From Acanthaster planci (Eukaryota > Echinodermata > Asteroidea > Valvatida > Acanthasteridae), in NCBI RefSeq assembly GCF_001949145.1, contig NW_019091712.1, forward strand, positions 19,969 to 72,839: DNA of 52,871 nt, given 5' to 3'. How positions within the stretch are numbered: position 1 is the first letter of the stretch; every line of letters begins with the position of its first letter. This document shows, piece by piece, positions 45,101 to 45,847 of the stretch. Under the pieces are notes generated by a model. That model was not told the origin of the DNA. It saw only the letters and a list, made by a program, of their open reading frames with translations, and ran no database searches. The position numbers and the translations under genes were made by a program.

Positions 45101-45335
45101 AAAAACGATCTGCCAAGCATGGAGCGTGCTGCATTTTTCAAAACCGTACAGTAATGTCTGGTGTTGCTTAAAAGTGGAACCGCCTTTGCAGTCCTGCATA
45201 ACGGCCGACCGTAAATCATATAGTCAATTCCAGCTATCAAGAACACTAGCAGTGTGAATAGAACATACCCGATGCTGGGAGAGAAAGAAGCACGAGAAAA
45301 AAAACGACGGGACAAAGACTTGTCTTCACTTCCAT
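1..45335 (-). CDS. SVEP1-like: SVEP1/polydom-like multidomain extracellular protein, whole gene (37 exons, 3' end outside window)
   Basis: The joined CDS is, in transcript order: 45335-45269, 44367-44329, 36051-35922, 33803-33667, 33292-33113, 32372-32202, 31918-31667, 30281-30093, 29057-28860, 28618-28424, 27842-27642, 25525-25310, 24947-24847, 23644-23476, 22585-22361, 21936-21745, 20851-20657, 20148-20016, 19386-19268, 17075-16854, 16584-16393, 15162-14962, 14280-14038, 13388-13191, 13093-12872, 11561-11310, 10635-10550, 9929-9773, 9216-9022, 8684-7959, 7704-7537, 7346-7185, 6837-6676, 6341-6132, 4848-4156, 1527-1297, 113-1. All junctions are AG/GT and the frame stays open for 2514 codons. 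Domains: signal peptide, 7 HYR, 16 six-Cys Sushi, a linker, 3 GCC2/GCC3 repeats, 11 EGF. SVEP1 relatives are secreted adhesion and matrix ligands; that function is inferred here. It has no VWA domain, and the pentraxin expected after the EGFs would lie outside. Exact boundaries rest on splice consensus, without transcripts. Confidence 0.88.
793..1213. mobile_element. PIF/Harbinger-like MITE with TAA target-site duplication
   Basis: Terminal inverted repeats of about 45 bp: both ends read inward as GGG-C/A-CGGCGACCATTTAG, then ACCCGGTTTGAAAAGG. They are flanked by TAA at 790-792 and 1214-1216. GG-starting TIRs with a TAA duplication are typical of PIF/Harbinger. The 421-bp interior has repeated CCGGTAT motifs in both orientations and no transposase. 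It lies in the intron between exons 36 and 37. Confidence 0.8.
1297..1527 (-). CDS. Exon 36: EGF repeats 9-10
   Basis: It starts with P-R-C, closing EGF8, then LCNPNPCHHNAVC with C-V-C-P-A-G-L-S-G-R-D-C, then VCHEGETCLNGGSC with C-L-C-M-V-G-F-V-G. Repeat 9 lacks the usual NGG (HNA), and repeat 10 lacks a DxDEC start. Acceptor TTTCAG, donor GTAAGT, phase 1-1. Residues about 2400-2476. Confidence 0.93.
1528..4155. other. Intron between exons 35 and 36 (LINE-bearing)
   Basis: 2.6 kb. It holds the LINE fragment at 2085-2960. The rest is AT-rich sequence with no domain-like ORF on either strand. Confidence 0.7.
2085..2960 (+). mobile_element. Non-LTR retrotransposon fragment: end of reverse transcriptase and C-terminal domain
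   Basis: Translated pieces show the RT active site LCYADDVVIF, L-G-L-I-I-N-W-A-K-T-K-I-Q, E-F-V-Y-L-G-S, E-T-W-T-L-T, I-L-G-I-H-W-H-D-F-I-T-N-E, then L-L-G-H-V-A and N-R-Q-A-Y-G-E-L-V-T-T-V-T. The frame shifts at least twice (near 2240 and 2715), so it is dead. It ends in AAGTCAAGTCAAGTC (from 2947), the short tandem tail of this LINE type. It is 5'-truncated and lies antisense in a host intron. Confidence 0.85.
4156..4848 (-). CDS. Exon 35: EGF repeats 3-8 in one 693-bp exon
   Basis: Six tandem EGFs, opening at FCLNDPC, ECLMHPC, ECKSNPC, ICASNPC, PCDYHPC and ECASEPC. Calcium-binding starts DIDEC, NIDEC, DIDIC and NMNEC are present, with Asx-hydroxylation consensus C-x-D/N-x4-Y/F-x-C in CHNVEGDYFC, CVDGDGAYHC, CQDLDDRYQC and CIDGVNSFEC. 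Such arrays are rigid calcium-dependent rods in Notch, fibropellin and SVEP1. Acceptor CTACCAG, donor GTAAGT, phase 1-1. One exon carries six repeats while neighbours carry two. Antisense ORFs over this exon are shadows. Residues about 2169-2399. Confidence 0.95.
4849..6131. other. Intron between exons 34 and 35
   Basis: 1.3 kb of AT-rich sequence; no transposon or coding motif seen. Confidence 0.7.
6132..6341 (-). CDS. Exon 34: EGF repeats 1-2
   Basis: Two EGF modules: TFCSATSCLNGGTC with C-E-C-P-A-G-L-T-G-E-H-C, then D-C-Q-Q-D-S-C-F-N-G-G-T-C with C-T-C-A-A-G-Y-Q-G. The sixth cysteine of the second EGF falls in the next exon (DDC), so the boundary cuts just before it. Acceptor TTCTCAG, donor GTAATG, phase 1-1. 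Residues about 2099-2168. Confidence 0.93.
6676..6837 (-). CDS. Exon 33: GCC2/GCC3 Cys-rich repeat 3
   Basis: It reads D-M-C-P-A-G-S-F-S-A-S-G, PCTPCPHHSYQPDQG, S-S-C-Q-P-C-P-D-R-H-I-T-Q-V-T-G-A, and S-M-C-S. It is 162 bp like repeat 2. The acceptor is a weak AAAG with little pyrimidine, the donor GTAAGT; phase fits both sides. Last repeat before the EGF array. Residues about 2045-2098. Confidence 0.88.
7185..7346 (-). CDS. Exon 32: GCC2/GCC3 Cys-rich repeat 2
   Basis: It reads G-I-C-P-S-G-H-F-S-D-T-G, PCFKCEKGSYQSEA, L-S-C-L-P-C-P-F-G-Q-S-T-A-S-I-G, and E-D-C-A. Same cysteine pattern and length class as its neighbours. Acceptor TTTACAG, donor GTTAGT, phase 1-1. Residues about 1991-2044. Confidence 0.9.
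7537..7704 (-). CDS. Exon 31: GCC2/GCC3 (ephrin-receptor-like) Cys-rich repeat 1
   Basis: It reads V-G-C-P-A-G-Q-F-F-N-N, LTCEECLIGRYQDED, F-T-C-K-F-C-P-V-G-T-S-T-V, and D-C-L-G. The CPxGxF...CxxCxxGxYQ...CxxCPxGTxT pattern is that of GCC2/GCC3 repeats in SVEP1, SCUBE and ephrin-receptor-like regions. Acceptor GAGCCAG, donor GTGAGT, phase 1-1. No long ORF marks it; it was found by translation between splice sites. Residues about 1935-1990. Confidence 0.9.
7959..8684 (-). CDS. Exon 30: 242-residue linker with furin-like site, between Sushi16 and the GCC repeats
   Basis: One symmetric 726-bp exon (acceptor TTTGTAG, donor GTATGT), the longest of the gene. The N-terminal half has four cysteines (SGDC, HAIC, SEC, VTC), a predicted helical stretch (D-Q-L-N-T-I-F-Q-Q-L-S-A-A-D-E-L) and basic runs QRRR and TRSRR-S. 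RSRR at 8233-8244 fits the furin consensus R-x-R/K-R. A Ser/Thr and acidic half follows, ending in SCPHGYMATDSMTCG, which leads into the first GCC repeat. I recognise no Pfam-type domain beyond the SVEP1-like position. Cleavage is inferred, not shown. Residues about 1693-1934. Confidence 0.9.
9022..9216 (-). CDS. Exon 29: Sushi domain 16 (divergent)
   Basis: Six cysteines in Sushi spacing: HEC-V-D-L-R-P-P-R-N-G-A-K-A-C, RFCSMLCNENYDVS, FLTC, and G-V-W-A-P-P-P-S-F-F-P-P-C. The glycine of the usual Cx2GY turn is missing (CNENY), but N-G, the final Trp and the Cys order are kept. Acceptor GAACAG, donor GTAAGT, phase 1-1. The Sushi after a HYR pair is also the last Sushi before the Cys-rich repeats in SVEP1. 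Residues about 1628-1692. Confidence 0.88.
9773..9929 (-). CDS. Exon 28: HYR domain 7, second half (divergent)
   Basis: It reads P-V-F-Q-E-L-T-G-D-V-L-E-V-S-C, then F-R-W-G-R-H-N-I-Q-C-S-A-T-N-L-D-N-G-K and M-C-Q-F-G-V-T-I-T. The GxHxIxCxATN core is HYR-like, with Cys in place of Tyr and four cysteines in the whole domain. Acceptor TCATAG (phase 0), donor GTGAGA (phase 1). Residues to about 1627. Confidence 0.87.
10550..10635 (-). CDS. Exon 27: HYR domain 7, first half
   Basis: It reads D-N-L-S-P-V-L-E-Y-C-P-P-D-Q-N-V-T, then P-T-P-F-T-W-H-E: the opening of a HYR domain with its Cys-Pro and the F-T-W strand. Acceptor CTACAG (phase 1), donor GTAAGA (phase 0). At 86 bp it is too short to stand out as an ORF; I found it by looking for a HYR start upstream of exon 28. 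Together they are 243 bp. Confidence 0.87.
11310..11561 (-). CDS. Exon 26: HYR domain 6 (single exon)
   Basis: A complete HYR module: D-N-M-P-P-T-L-R-V-C-P, a long VVLSFDVP strand, A-V-D-N-S-E-A, and D-V-S-Y-V-F-T-D-S-G-G-N-S-V-S-C-N-F-S-V. The usual YxAxD is Y-V-F-T-D. Acceptor TTGACAG, donor GTAGGA, phase 1-1. First of two adjacent HYR domains. Residues about 1463-1546. Confidence 0.94.
12216..12577. mobile_element. Foldback/MITE element with about 40-bp terminal inverted repeats
   Basis: Left arm (12216-12260) GAGCCATTTGCGAGTTAAAT, then TTGAATAAAATCTGGTACACTG; right arm (12534-12576) is its near-perfect complement. A second inner pair (CTATACCTCGTGATTC at about 12319, GAATCACGAGGTAC at about 12460) shows the whole element can fold. 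No ORF and no clear target duplication. It sits in the intron between exons 25 and 26. Confidence 0.7.
12872..13093 (-). CDS. Exon 25: Sushi domain 15
   Basis: Six-Cys Sushi: ASCPPLPDNLIPVGGG, SFC, YYGTTCHFYCRNGFTLVGSADHQRLTC, and G-T-W-N-Q-H-L-N-A-L-N-V-Q-C. The first loop is Gly/Pro-rich and longer than in its neighbours (74 codons). Acceptor CCCCAG, donor GTGAGG, phase 1-1. Residues about 1389-1462. Confidence 0.93.
13191..13388 (-). CDS. Exon 24: Sushi domain 14
   Basis: Six-Cys Sushi: RGCRQLNPPFYGDFVTEC, GSTCQVRCQNGYTLQGSDTATC, and Y-W-D-W-N-G-R-R-P-A-C. Acceptor TCCCAG, donor GTAAGT after TGT-CAA-A, phase 1-1. With exon 25 it opens the Sushi-Sushi-HYR-HYR-Sushi stretch that matches the SVEP1 core. 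Residues about 1323-1388. Confidence 0.93.
14038..14280 (-). CDS. Exon 23: HYR domain 5 (single exon)
   Basis: A complete HYR module: Y-E-D-P-H-F-I-L-C-P, A-T-V-T-W-N, A-T-D-N-S-G-E-T-P, and the very typical G-E-H-P-V-S-C-T-A-T-D-D-A-G-N-Q-A-F-C-D-F. It has four cysteines, two more than HYR2. Acceptor TCTCAG, donor GTGAAA, phase 1-1. Residues about 1242-1322. Confidence 0.94.
14962..15162 (-). CDS. Exon 22: Sushi domain 13
   Basis: Six-Cys Sushi: RSCPPLVPPAGMEISPPNC, DNCFLQCSQSGYRV, IRC, and G-E-W-S-R-D-I-T-T-F-T-C-I-G. Acceptor AAACAG, donor GTAAGA, phase 1-1. The second Cys-pair loop is extended by an extra Ser-Gln. Residues about 1175-1241. Confidence 0.92.
16393..16584 (-). CDS. Exon 21: Sushi domain 12
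   Basis: Six-Cys Sushi: VTCPALDDR, SGCFQYPPATELLGTTC, NWYCPYGYGGVGSSRSMC, and S-T-W-D-V-V-D-F-F-C-E-G. Acceptor TTTTCAG, donor GTATGC, phase 1-1. The GYGGVG turn replaces the usual GYxLxG. Residues about 1111-1174. Confidence 0.92.
16854..17075 (-). CDS. Exon 20: Sushi domain 11
   Basis: Six-Cys Sushi: VQRCRPLQAPASGSLIQC, YGATCSFACNEGYNLIGHSNRTC, and E-W-T-G-A-S-P-T-C. An extra loop (N-I-N-W-A-N-L-I-N-G-S) precedes the final Trp. Acceptor CCCACAG, donor GTAAGG, phase 1-1, 74 codons. N-x-T and N-G-S sites could be glycosylated (inference). Residues about 1037-1110. Confidence 0.93.
17583..17705. mobile_element. Repeat family D, copy 1
   Basis: AGGCCGTGTTCAAAACGGGC, then CTACGGCTAGGTCTATTGT, recurs in diverged form at 44475-44522. 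The far end (TTTGGATGCAGCCTTAG) is only loosely inverted to the start. Probably a short DNA transposon remnant in the intron between exons 19 and 20. Confidence 0.4.
17982..18191. repeat. Direct duplication of about 100 bp (110-bp period), each copy with a hairpin
   Basis: AGCATTCTTGAGAGAG begins both copies (17983 and 18092), followed by GAGTC, TTTTGTGGTG and CCCAGCAG-x-CAGG. In copy 2 GCATGGCTATATCC (18148) pairs with GGATACAGCCATGC (ending 18191). Copy 1 has a shorter GTTATC...GGATAAC stem. It lies in the intron between exons 19 and 20. Confidence 0.7.
19268..19386 (-). CDS. Exon 19: HYR domain 4, second half
   Basis: It reads S-Q-D-Q-R-L-G-T-G-S-S-F, then T-T-R-V-V-Y-I-A-T-D-A-A-M-N-R-R-Q-C-D-V-Y-V-T-V-Q-G. 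The usual GN of the HYR signature is M-N here. Acceptor TTACAG (phase 2), donor GTAGGC (phase 1). Residues to about 1036. Confidence 0.9.
20016..20148 (-). CDS. Exon 18: HYR domain 4, first half
   Basis: It reads D-H-Q-P-P-A-F-K-S-C-P, then T-V-V-Y-F-T-T-P-D-A-T-D-N-S-G-D-V-T-V-T: HYR opening plus the DNSGD motif. Acceptor CATCAG, donor GTTTGT, ending phase 2 inside the domain as HYR1 does. Together with exon 19 it is 252 bp. Confidence 0.9.
20657..20851 (-). CDS. Exon 17: Sushi domain 10
   Basis: Six-Cys Sushi: AVVCPILPSLDHGTV, SEC, TQCMFTCNEGFSLNGPYSKVC, then G-V-W-S-D-A-R-P-V-S-C. Acceptor CTGCAG, donor GTAGTC, phase 1-1. Another open frame overlaps the same bases but lacks the Sushi pattern. 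Residues about 888-952. Confidence 0.93.
21745..21936 (-). CDS. Exon 16: Sushi domain 9
   Basis: Six-Cys Sushi: MCQVPAIPSGYISGC, SSCMFVCNPGY, RTC, and G-N-W-T-G-V-P-P-V-C-E-G. The P-x-I-P-x-G-x-x-x-G-C opening is standard. Acceptor TCGCAG, donor GTGAGG, phase 1-1. Residues about 824-887. Confidence 0.93.
22361..22585 (-). CDS. Exon 15: Sushi domain 8
   Basis: Six-Cys Sushi: VTRCPPLYGP, GTC, YGSVCSISCDAGYTLSDGS, AEC, and G-Y-W-Q-G-P-V-V-E-C. It has a longer C-terminal loop with a Thr/Ser stretch. Acceptor CTGCAG, donor GTAAGT, phase 1-1, 75 codons. First of three Sushi domains before HYR4. Residues about 749-823. Confidence 0.93.
23476..23644 (-). CDS. Exon 14: HYR domain 3, second half
   Basis: It reads V-M-D-A-S-G-D-V-I-A-T-L, then F-P-E-G-I-H-H-L-V-Y-S-A-V-D-D-S-S-N and GGC-D-L-T-I-N-V, the classic DxSGD and FPxGxHxVxYxAxD parts of HYR. 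The acceptor CCAATCAG starts phase 0. The donor GTAGGT, four bases upstream of a rival GTAATG, keeps phase 1 into Sushi8. Residues up to about 748. Confidence 0.9.
24200..24290. repeat. TACATG-rich low-complexity stretch
   Basis: Runs of ATGTACATGTA and CACGTACATG make an alternating purine-pyrimidine tract in the intron that splits HYR3. Similar but shorter TACATG runs occur across the window. Confidence 0.6.
24847..24947 (-). CDS. Exon 13: HYR domain 3, first half (acceptor inside a minisatellite)
   Basis: It reads D-I-T-P-P-T-L-M-C-P-S-D-I-T-L, then E-V-R-Y-E-W-E-P-I-P: a clear HYR opening with TPP and CP. It starts phase 1 after GGCAG at 24948-24950 and ends phase 0 at a GTAATG donor. 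The acceptor and first 20 coding bases lie in the first unit of a 40-bp tandem repeat running to about 25205, so several near-identical acceptors sit upstream. Only the innermost one gives the HYR frame. Joined with exon 14 it is 270 bp. Confidence 0.86.
24928..25205. repeat. 40-bp minisatellite, six full copies plus a partial one, overlapping an exon start
   Basis: Unit CAAAGTGGGTGGGGTTACAT, CTGCCAATACAGGAAACATA repeats from 24928 to 25167, with a degraded seventh copy to about 25205. On the minus strand each unit carries a pyrimidine stretch, GGCAG acceptor and the first 20 bases of exon 13. Copy 1 holds the real acceptor; copy 2 has lost the AG (GGCAT); copies 3-6 keep an AG. It looks CRISPR-like in spacing but has no unique spacers. 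Confidence 0.9.
25310..25525 (-). CDS. Exon 12: Sushi domain 7
   Basis: Six-Cys Sushi with a longer first loop: AVKCDPLEVP, LSC, then an acidic D-E-V-A-V-N-D-T-D insert, SYGTICVALCDLGF, RTC, and G-Q-W-D-G-V-P-L-Q-C. Acceptor TTTCCAG, donor GTAGGA, phase 1-1, 72 codons. It closes the Sushi3-7 block. Residues about 587-658. Confidence 0.93.
25526..27641. other. Intron between exons 11 and 12
   Basis: 2.1 kb holding the 318-bp MITE with TATTAG duplication. 25526-26870 is AT-rich with no recognised content. Confidence 0.65.
26882..27199. mobile_element. 318-bp MITE with TATTAG target-site duplication
   Basis: The inverted ends CATGGAGGAAGGACACAGAA-GGAGT match in about 25 of 26 positions. Both sides carry TATTAG directly (26876-26881 and 27200-27205). 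There is no transposase. It lies in the intron between exons 11 and 12. The 6-bp duplication does not point to one superfamily with certainty. Confidence 0.75.
27642..27842 (-). CDS. Exon 11: Sushi domain 6
   Basis: Six-Cys Sushi: VVTCDSS, KNGCPHAEELYGTVC, TLICDLGF, VTC, and G-T-W-D-G-N-T-I-T-C-E-G. Acceptor TTGTAG, donor GTACGG, phase 1-1. The L-Y-G-T-V-C motif recurs in several Sushi domains of this gene and points to internal duplication. Residues about 520-586. Confidence 0.92.
27929..28083. mobile_element. Short MITE with GAATAGAGTACCGAAGTG inverted ends
   Basis: Both ends read inward GAATAGAGTACCGAAGTG exactly, then diverge with GTGAACCAG / GTTCACGTG-like inner motifs. It is about 155 bp long with no coding content. 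No clear target duplication. It lies in the intron between exons 10 and 11. Confidence 0.65.
28424..28618 (-). CDS. Exon 10: Sushi domain 5
   Basis: Six-Cys Sushi: EQTCPRV, DEC, TTCRFACRPGHVLTGSTEVSC, then GNWDTTFPYC with the conserved Trp. Acceptor TTCAG, donor GTACAT (weaker than its neighbours), phase 1-1. It lies only 241 bp downstream of exon 9 in the transcript. Residues about 455-519. Confidence 0.92.
28860..29057 (-). CDS. Exon 9: Sushi domain 4
   Basis: Six-Cys Sushi: AVTCPLL, ENGM, TSC, SWCQFECHDGYQLAGSG, RRC, and a Gly/Ala-rich insert before Y-W-D-G-N-K-A-H-C. Acceptor TTGCAG, donor GTATGT, phase 1-1. Residues about 389-454. Confidence 0.94.
30093..30281 (-). CDS. Exon 8: Sushi domain 3
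   Basis: Six-Cys Sushi: VIQCPAL, MMC, SDCQFECQPGFVLTGS, VEC, and W-S-A-E-Q-P-T-C. The QFECQPGFVLTGS stretch is very close to the selectin-type Sushi consensus (C-x-F-x-C-x-x-G-F-x-L-x-G-S). Acceptor TTTGCAG, donor GTTAGT, phase 1-1. First of the five-Sushi block. Residues about 326-388. Confidence 0.94.
30891..31030. mobile_element. Short MITE with AATTGTTGCC-type inverted ends
   Basis: The left arm CAATTGTTGCC, GGGGACCACGG, TTTTGTACACCCTCGG is mirrored by CCCTCGGCTGTACAAAA, CCACGGAGCCCC, GGCAACAATCG. The arms are imperfect, about 55 bp each. No target duplication was resolved. It lies in the intron between exons 7 and 8. Confidence 0.55.
31667..31918 (-). CDS. Exon 7: HYR domain 2 (single exon)
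   Basis: A complete HYR module: D-K-E-A-P-K-L-N-C opening, N-V-T-W-D-L-P strand, and the G-S-H-S-I-T-Y-R-A-T-D-E-A-G-N-T-A-T-C-S-F signature. It has two cysteines. Unlike HYR1, it is carried by one uninterrupted exon of 84 codons, phase 1-1. Acceptor CCGCAG, donor GTGAGT. Residues about 242-325. Confidence 0.94.
32202..32372 (-). CDS. Exon 6: Sushi domain 2
   Basis: A six-Cys Sushi module: IQCPPL, VSC, SICNHECSQPGYG, RVC, and RTWTGTAATC with the conserved Trp before the last Cys. The TTTCAG acceptor, GTGAGT donor and phase 1-1 boundaries make it one exon per domain. It is the shortest Sushi exon of the gene (57 codons). Residues about 185-241. Confidence 0.93.
33113..33292 (-). CDS. Exon 5: Sushi domain 1
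   Basis: This is a complete Sushi/CCP module with six cysteines: KTCPPHPP, FSC, SECTTSCDSGYFL, IQTC and PRC. The paired C-x-x-x-C before the GYxL motif gives the selectin/SVEP1-type extra disulfide. Acceptor TTCCCTTAG, donor GTAAGA, phase 1-1. The tryptophan of the LW motif (KLWSTPQPRC) is present. Residues about 125-184. Confidence 0.93.
33667..33803 (-). CDS. Exon 4: HYR domain 1, second half
   Basis: It completes HYR1 with the signature S-I-R-Y-S-A-T-D-R-N-G-N, then Y-F-C-S-F-L-V-S-V (conserved YxAxDxxGNxxxCxFxVxV). The acceptor is TTTGGCAG and the donor GTAAGT. It starts phase 2 and ends phase 1. Residues about 79-124 of the precursor. Confidence 0.92.
34043..34116. mobile_element. Very short MITE family C, copy 2 (opposite orientation)
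   Basis: It contains CATATATTTCATTTCCAGTAAGAAAG and GTAGGGACAGGAACTAGG, the reverse complement of the copy at 42453. Its left inverted end is degraded. It lies in the intron that splits HYR1. Confidence 0.45.
34930..35420 (+). mobile_element. Non-LTR retrotransposon fragment: endonuclease domain
   Basis: It reads F-V-V-I-G-N-D-F-N-I-P-N-M-M-W-H, then L-E-Q-K-V-V-F-L-T-R, N-M-L-E-L-L-F, and S-G-I-C-D-H-C-I-V, the apurinic-like endonuclease signatures (GGDFN, LxQ, NxLDL, SDH) in decayed form. A frame change leads to F-R-K-A-A-A-A-F-Q-K-S-F, part of the endonuclease-RT connector. The SDH motif is CDH, so it is likely inactive. It lies in the HYR1 intron. Confidence 0.75.
35922..36051 (-). CDS. 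Exon 3: HYR domain 1, first half
   Basis: The exon encodes PPDKQPPKLKPGSC, then K-T-V-T-W-K-M-P: the conserved opening of a HYR (hyalin repeat, immunoglobulin-like) domain, with Pro-Pro, the first Cys and the VTW strand. The acceptor is GATAG and the donor GTTAGT. It ends phase 2 inside the domain and continues in exon 4; together they are 267 bp, or 89 codons. An 8.3-kb intron precedes it. Confidence 0.88.
36522..36762. mobile_element. MITE family A, copy 1 (241 bp, possible CTA duplication)
   Basis: The terminal inverted repeats TTTTCCAATACTCRACTT, then CTCCGTCTCAGGCTT match over about 40 bp. CTA flanks both sides (36519-36521, 36763-36765). A conserved interior (ATTGTGGGCCT, TGATGTTTTGTGGCACTATT) is shared with the copy at 41315. 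It lies in the intron between exons 2 and 3. Confidence 0.75.
37211..37460. mobile_element. Foldback/MITE with CGTTGAGACAACT arms
   Basis: The left arm CAACTCGATCGTTGAGACAA, CTAGACCGATGAGACA faces the right arm TGTCTCATCGGTAGAGTTGT, CTCAACGGACGAGTTG. The arms are about 40 bp, roughly 90% complementary, 250 bp apart overall. The interior has an A15 run. No ORF. Confidence 0.65.
38138..38242. repeat. 21-bp tandem repeat, five copies
   Basis: Unit TCAATCCATTATGTGATGTTC in five head-to-tail copies with a few changes each. The 21-bp period keeps a frame open on the minus strand (S-H-N-G-L repeats), but no start, splice or domain context supports coding. It lies in the intron between exons 2 and 3. 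Confidence 0.85.
40250..41125 (+). mobile_element. Non-LTR retrotransposon fragment: N-terminal half of reverse transcriptase
   Basis: It reads E-Q-F-W-S-F-V-S-S-S-R-K, D-P-Y-A-I-A-N-N-F-S-L-S-F-Q, then in other frames G-F-D-S-I-S-P-M-L-L-K, I-P-V-W-K-L-A-T-V-T-P-V, and S-C-A-P-Q-G-S-V-L-G-P-I-L-S-N-I-L (41034-41105), the RT motif usually written GVPQGSVLGP. Stops and frameshifts are many. It is the RT stage of the same kind of LINE as the endonuclease piece 5 kb away. Confidence 0.75.
41170..41312. mobile_element. MITE family B, copy 1 (decayed palindrome)
   Basis: Ends: TTCACAAAAGTGCGCC on the left; GGCGCACTATTGTGAA on the right. It shares TGTCGACCCTTTCCAAACGC and GCGTTGCAAACTCTTGGA with the better preserved copy near 47 kb. 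The right arm is intact, the left arm has drifted. Confidence 0.65.
41315..41552. mobile_element. MITE family A, copy 2 (238 bp)
   Basis: It has the same ends (GGCCGTTTTCCAATACTC) and the same interior blocks as copy 1. It has inserted directly beside the right end of a family B element, and both interrupt or abut a LINE remnant. No clear target duplication. Confidence 0.72.
42275..42357 (+). mobile_element. Possible LINE 3' end with AATGA-type tail
   Basis: T-rich 3'-UTR-like sequence runs into GACATAATAAATGAACAAATTAATGAATGAA, the kind of ATAAATGAATGAAT tail that ends many CR1/L2-like LINEs. It may be the end of the RT fragment at 40.25-41.1 kb, with MITEs inserted between. No coding motif was recognised in 41.56-42.27 kb. 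Confidence 0.4.
42453..42526. mobile_element. Very short MITE family C, copy 1
   Basis: The ends CTGGTTCCCGTCCC and GGGGCAGGAACCAG are inverted. The interior TTTCTTACTGAAATGAAACATATG matches a reverse-orientation relative at about 34043-34116. About 74 bp. Confidence 0.5.
44329..44367 (-). CDS. Exon 2: 39-bp microexon, Gly/Arg-rich linker
   Basis: The exon lies between a TTTTAG acceptor and a GTAAGT donor, is symmetric (phase 1-1) and is exactly 13 codons. It reads D-A-C-R-G-G-R-G-G-G-T-R-K, with a single Cys. It joins the signal peptide to HYR1 without breaking frame and could be skipped without a frameshift. No domain is recognised. The role as a flexible N-terminal tail of the mature protein is inferred. 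Confidence 0.75.
44475..44522. mobile_element. Repeat family D, copy 2 (fragment)
   Basis: AGGCCGTGTCCAAAGCGGGC, then CCACGGCTACGCCTATTGTA, is about 80% like the start of the repeat at 17583. It lies in intron 1 near the microexon. Confidence 0.4.
45269..45335 (-). CDS. Exon 1: start codon and signal peptide
   Basis: Reading GAG-ATG-G (purine at -3, G at +4) gives MEVKTSLCPVVFFLVLLSLP, followed by ASG at the exon end. This is a short charged start, a hydrophobic core rich in V, F and L, and a small-residue cleavage region: a classical secretory signal peptide. The exon ends phase 1 at a GTATGT donor, and joining to the next exon makes Asp. A longer ORF in another frame covers the same bases (45076-45315) but does not splice into the domain array. 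This start is my reconstruction and explains why the protein is secreted. Confidence 0.85.
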
Positions 45336-45458
45336 CTCCAAGACTGCTTGTGAGGTCAGTTTTCTACTTGTTCAACTTTATATTAGGTGGTTCGACTCCG
45401 CCCAGTCACCAGTGGCTTGTTCTAGGAAACGGATTGGGGGCGTTTCAGATTCAGGCAA

Positions 45459-45465
45459 TTATATA
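45459..45465 (-). promoter_or_regulatory. TATA-like box for the SVEP1-like gene
   Basis: Read on the minus strand the bases are TATATAA, 124 bp upstream of the ATG at 45335. A start site about 28-30 bp further on would leave a 5' UTR near 100 nt. Position and match are suggestive only. Confidence 0.4.
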
Positions 45466-45560
45466 CTGGTCACGAATAACTTGAATTTCAAGAGCAACAC
45501 TTGCAGTGCCGGCCCTCAACATGAACCATAATGTAGAACGGTGATTGAACATGGGAAACA

Positions 45561-45568
45561 TGACGTCA
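45561..45568. promoter_or_regulatory. Perfect CRE palindrome in the divergent intergenic region
   Basis: TGACGTCA is the full CREB/ATF site. It lies 226 bp from the minus-strand ATG and 280 bp from the plus-strand ATG. It is followed at once by a C/EBP-like TTGCATAA and a homeodomain-like TAATTAG (about 45575-45586). A shared cAMP- or stress-responsive element for both genes is inferred from position alone. Confidence 0.45.
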
Positions 45569-45847
45569 CGGAAATTGCATAATTAGGAATGAGAGACTCC
45601 ATCCCAGCAGAGCGGTGAGTCCTGTCAAATGATCTTATTGGGCAGTATCCCCAATCCTTAACGGACTCCAAACAAGACAGTAAACCTCTCGTCCCTGGTA
45701 TCTGTTCGACTTGTCCTTTTAACCACAGGTAGTCCGTTATTTCATGTATGAAATCTGCATAAACATGTATTTCCGGTAACTCAGATTCAGAACTAGCACA
45801 GCTTTGTAAAGTCATCAACCTGCGACTACTCCTACATCACTCTCACC

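Larger units (their letters stand above)
45336..45847. promoter_or_regulatory. 512-bp divergent intergenic region (shared promoter candidate)
   Basis: The interval separates the two start codons, which face away from each other. It holds the TATA-like box, the CRE and a GC-box-like CCGCCC near 45396. No ORF reads through with domain content. The JmjC side has no obvious TATA box. Head-to-head genes this close often share regulation; this is inference. Confidence 0.6.

Noticed and set aside
45076-45315. 79-codon minus-strand ORF with a hydrophobic start overlapping exon 1
   Set aside because: It looks signal-peptide-like, but in its frame the GTATGT donor does not join the microexon or HYR1 in phase. 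The frame starting at 45335 gives a better signal peptide and the correct phase-1 junction.
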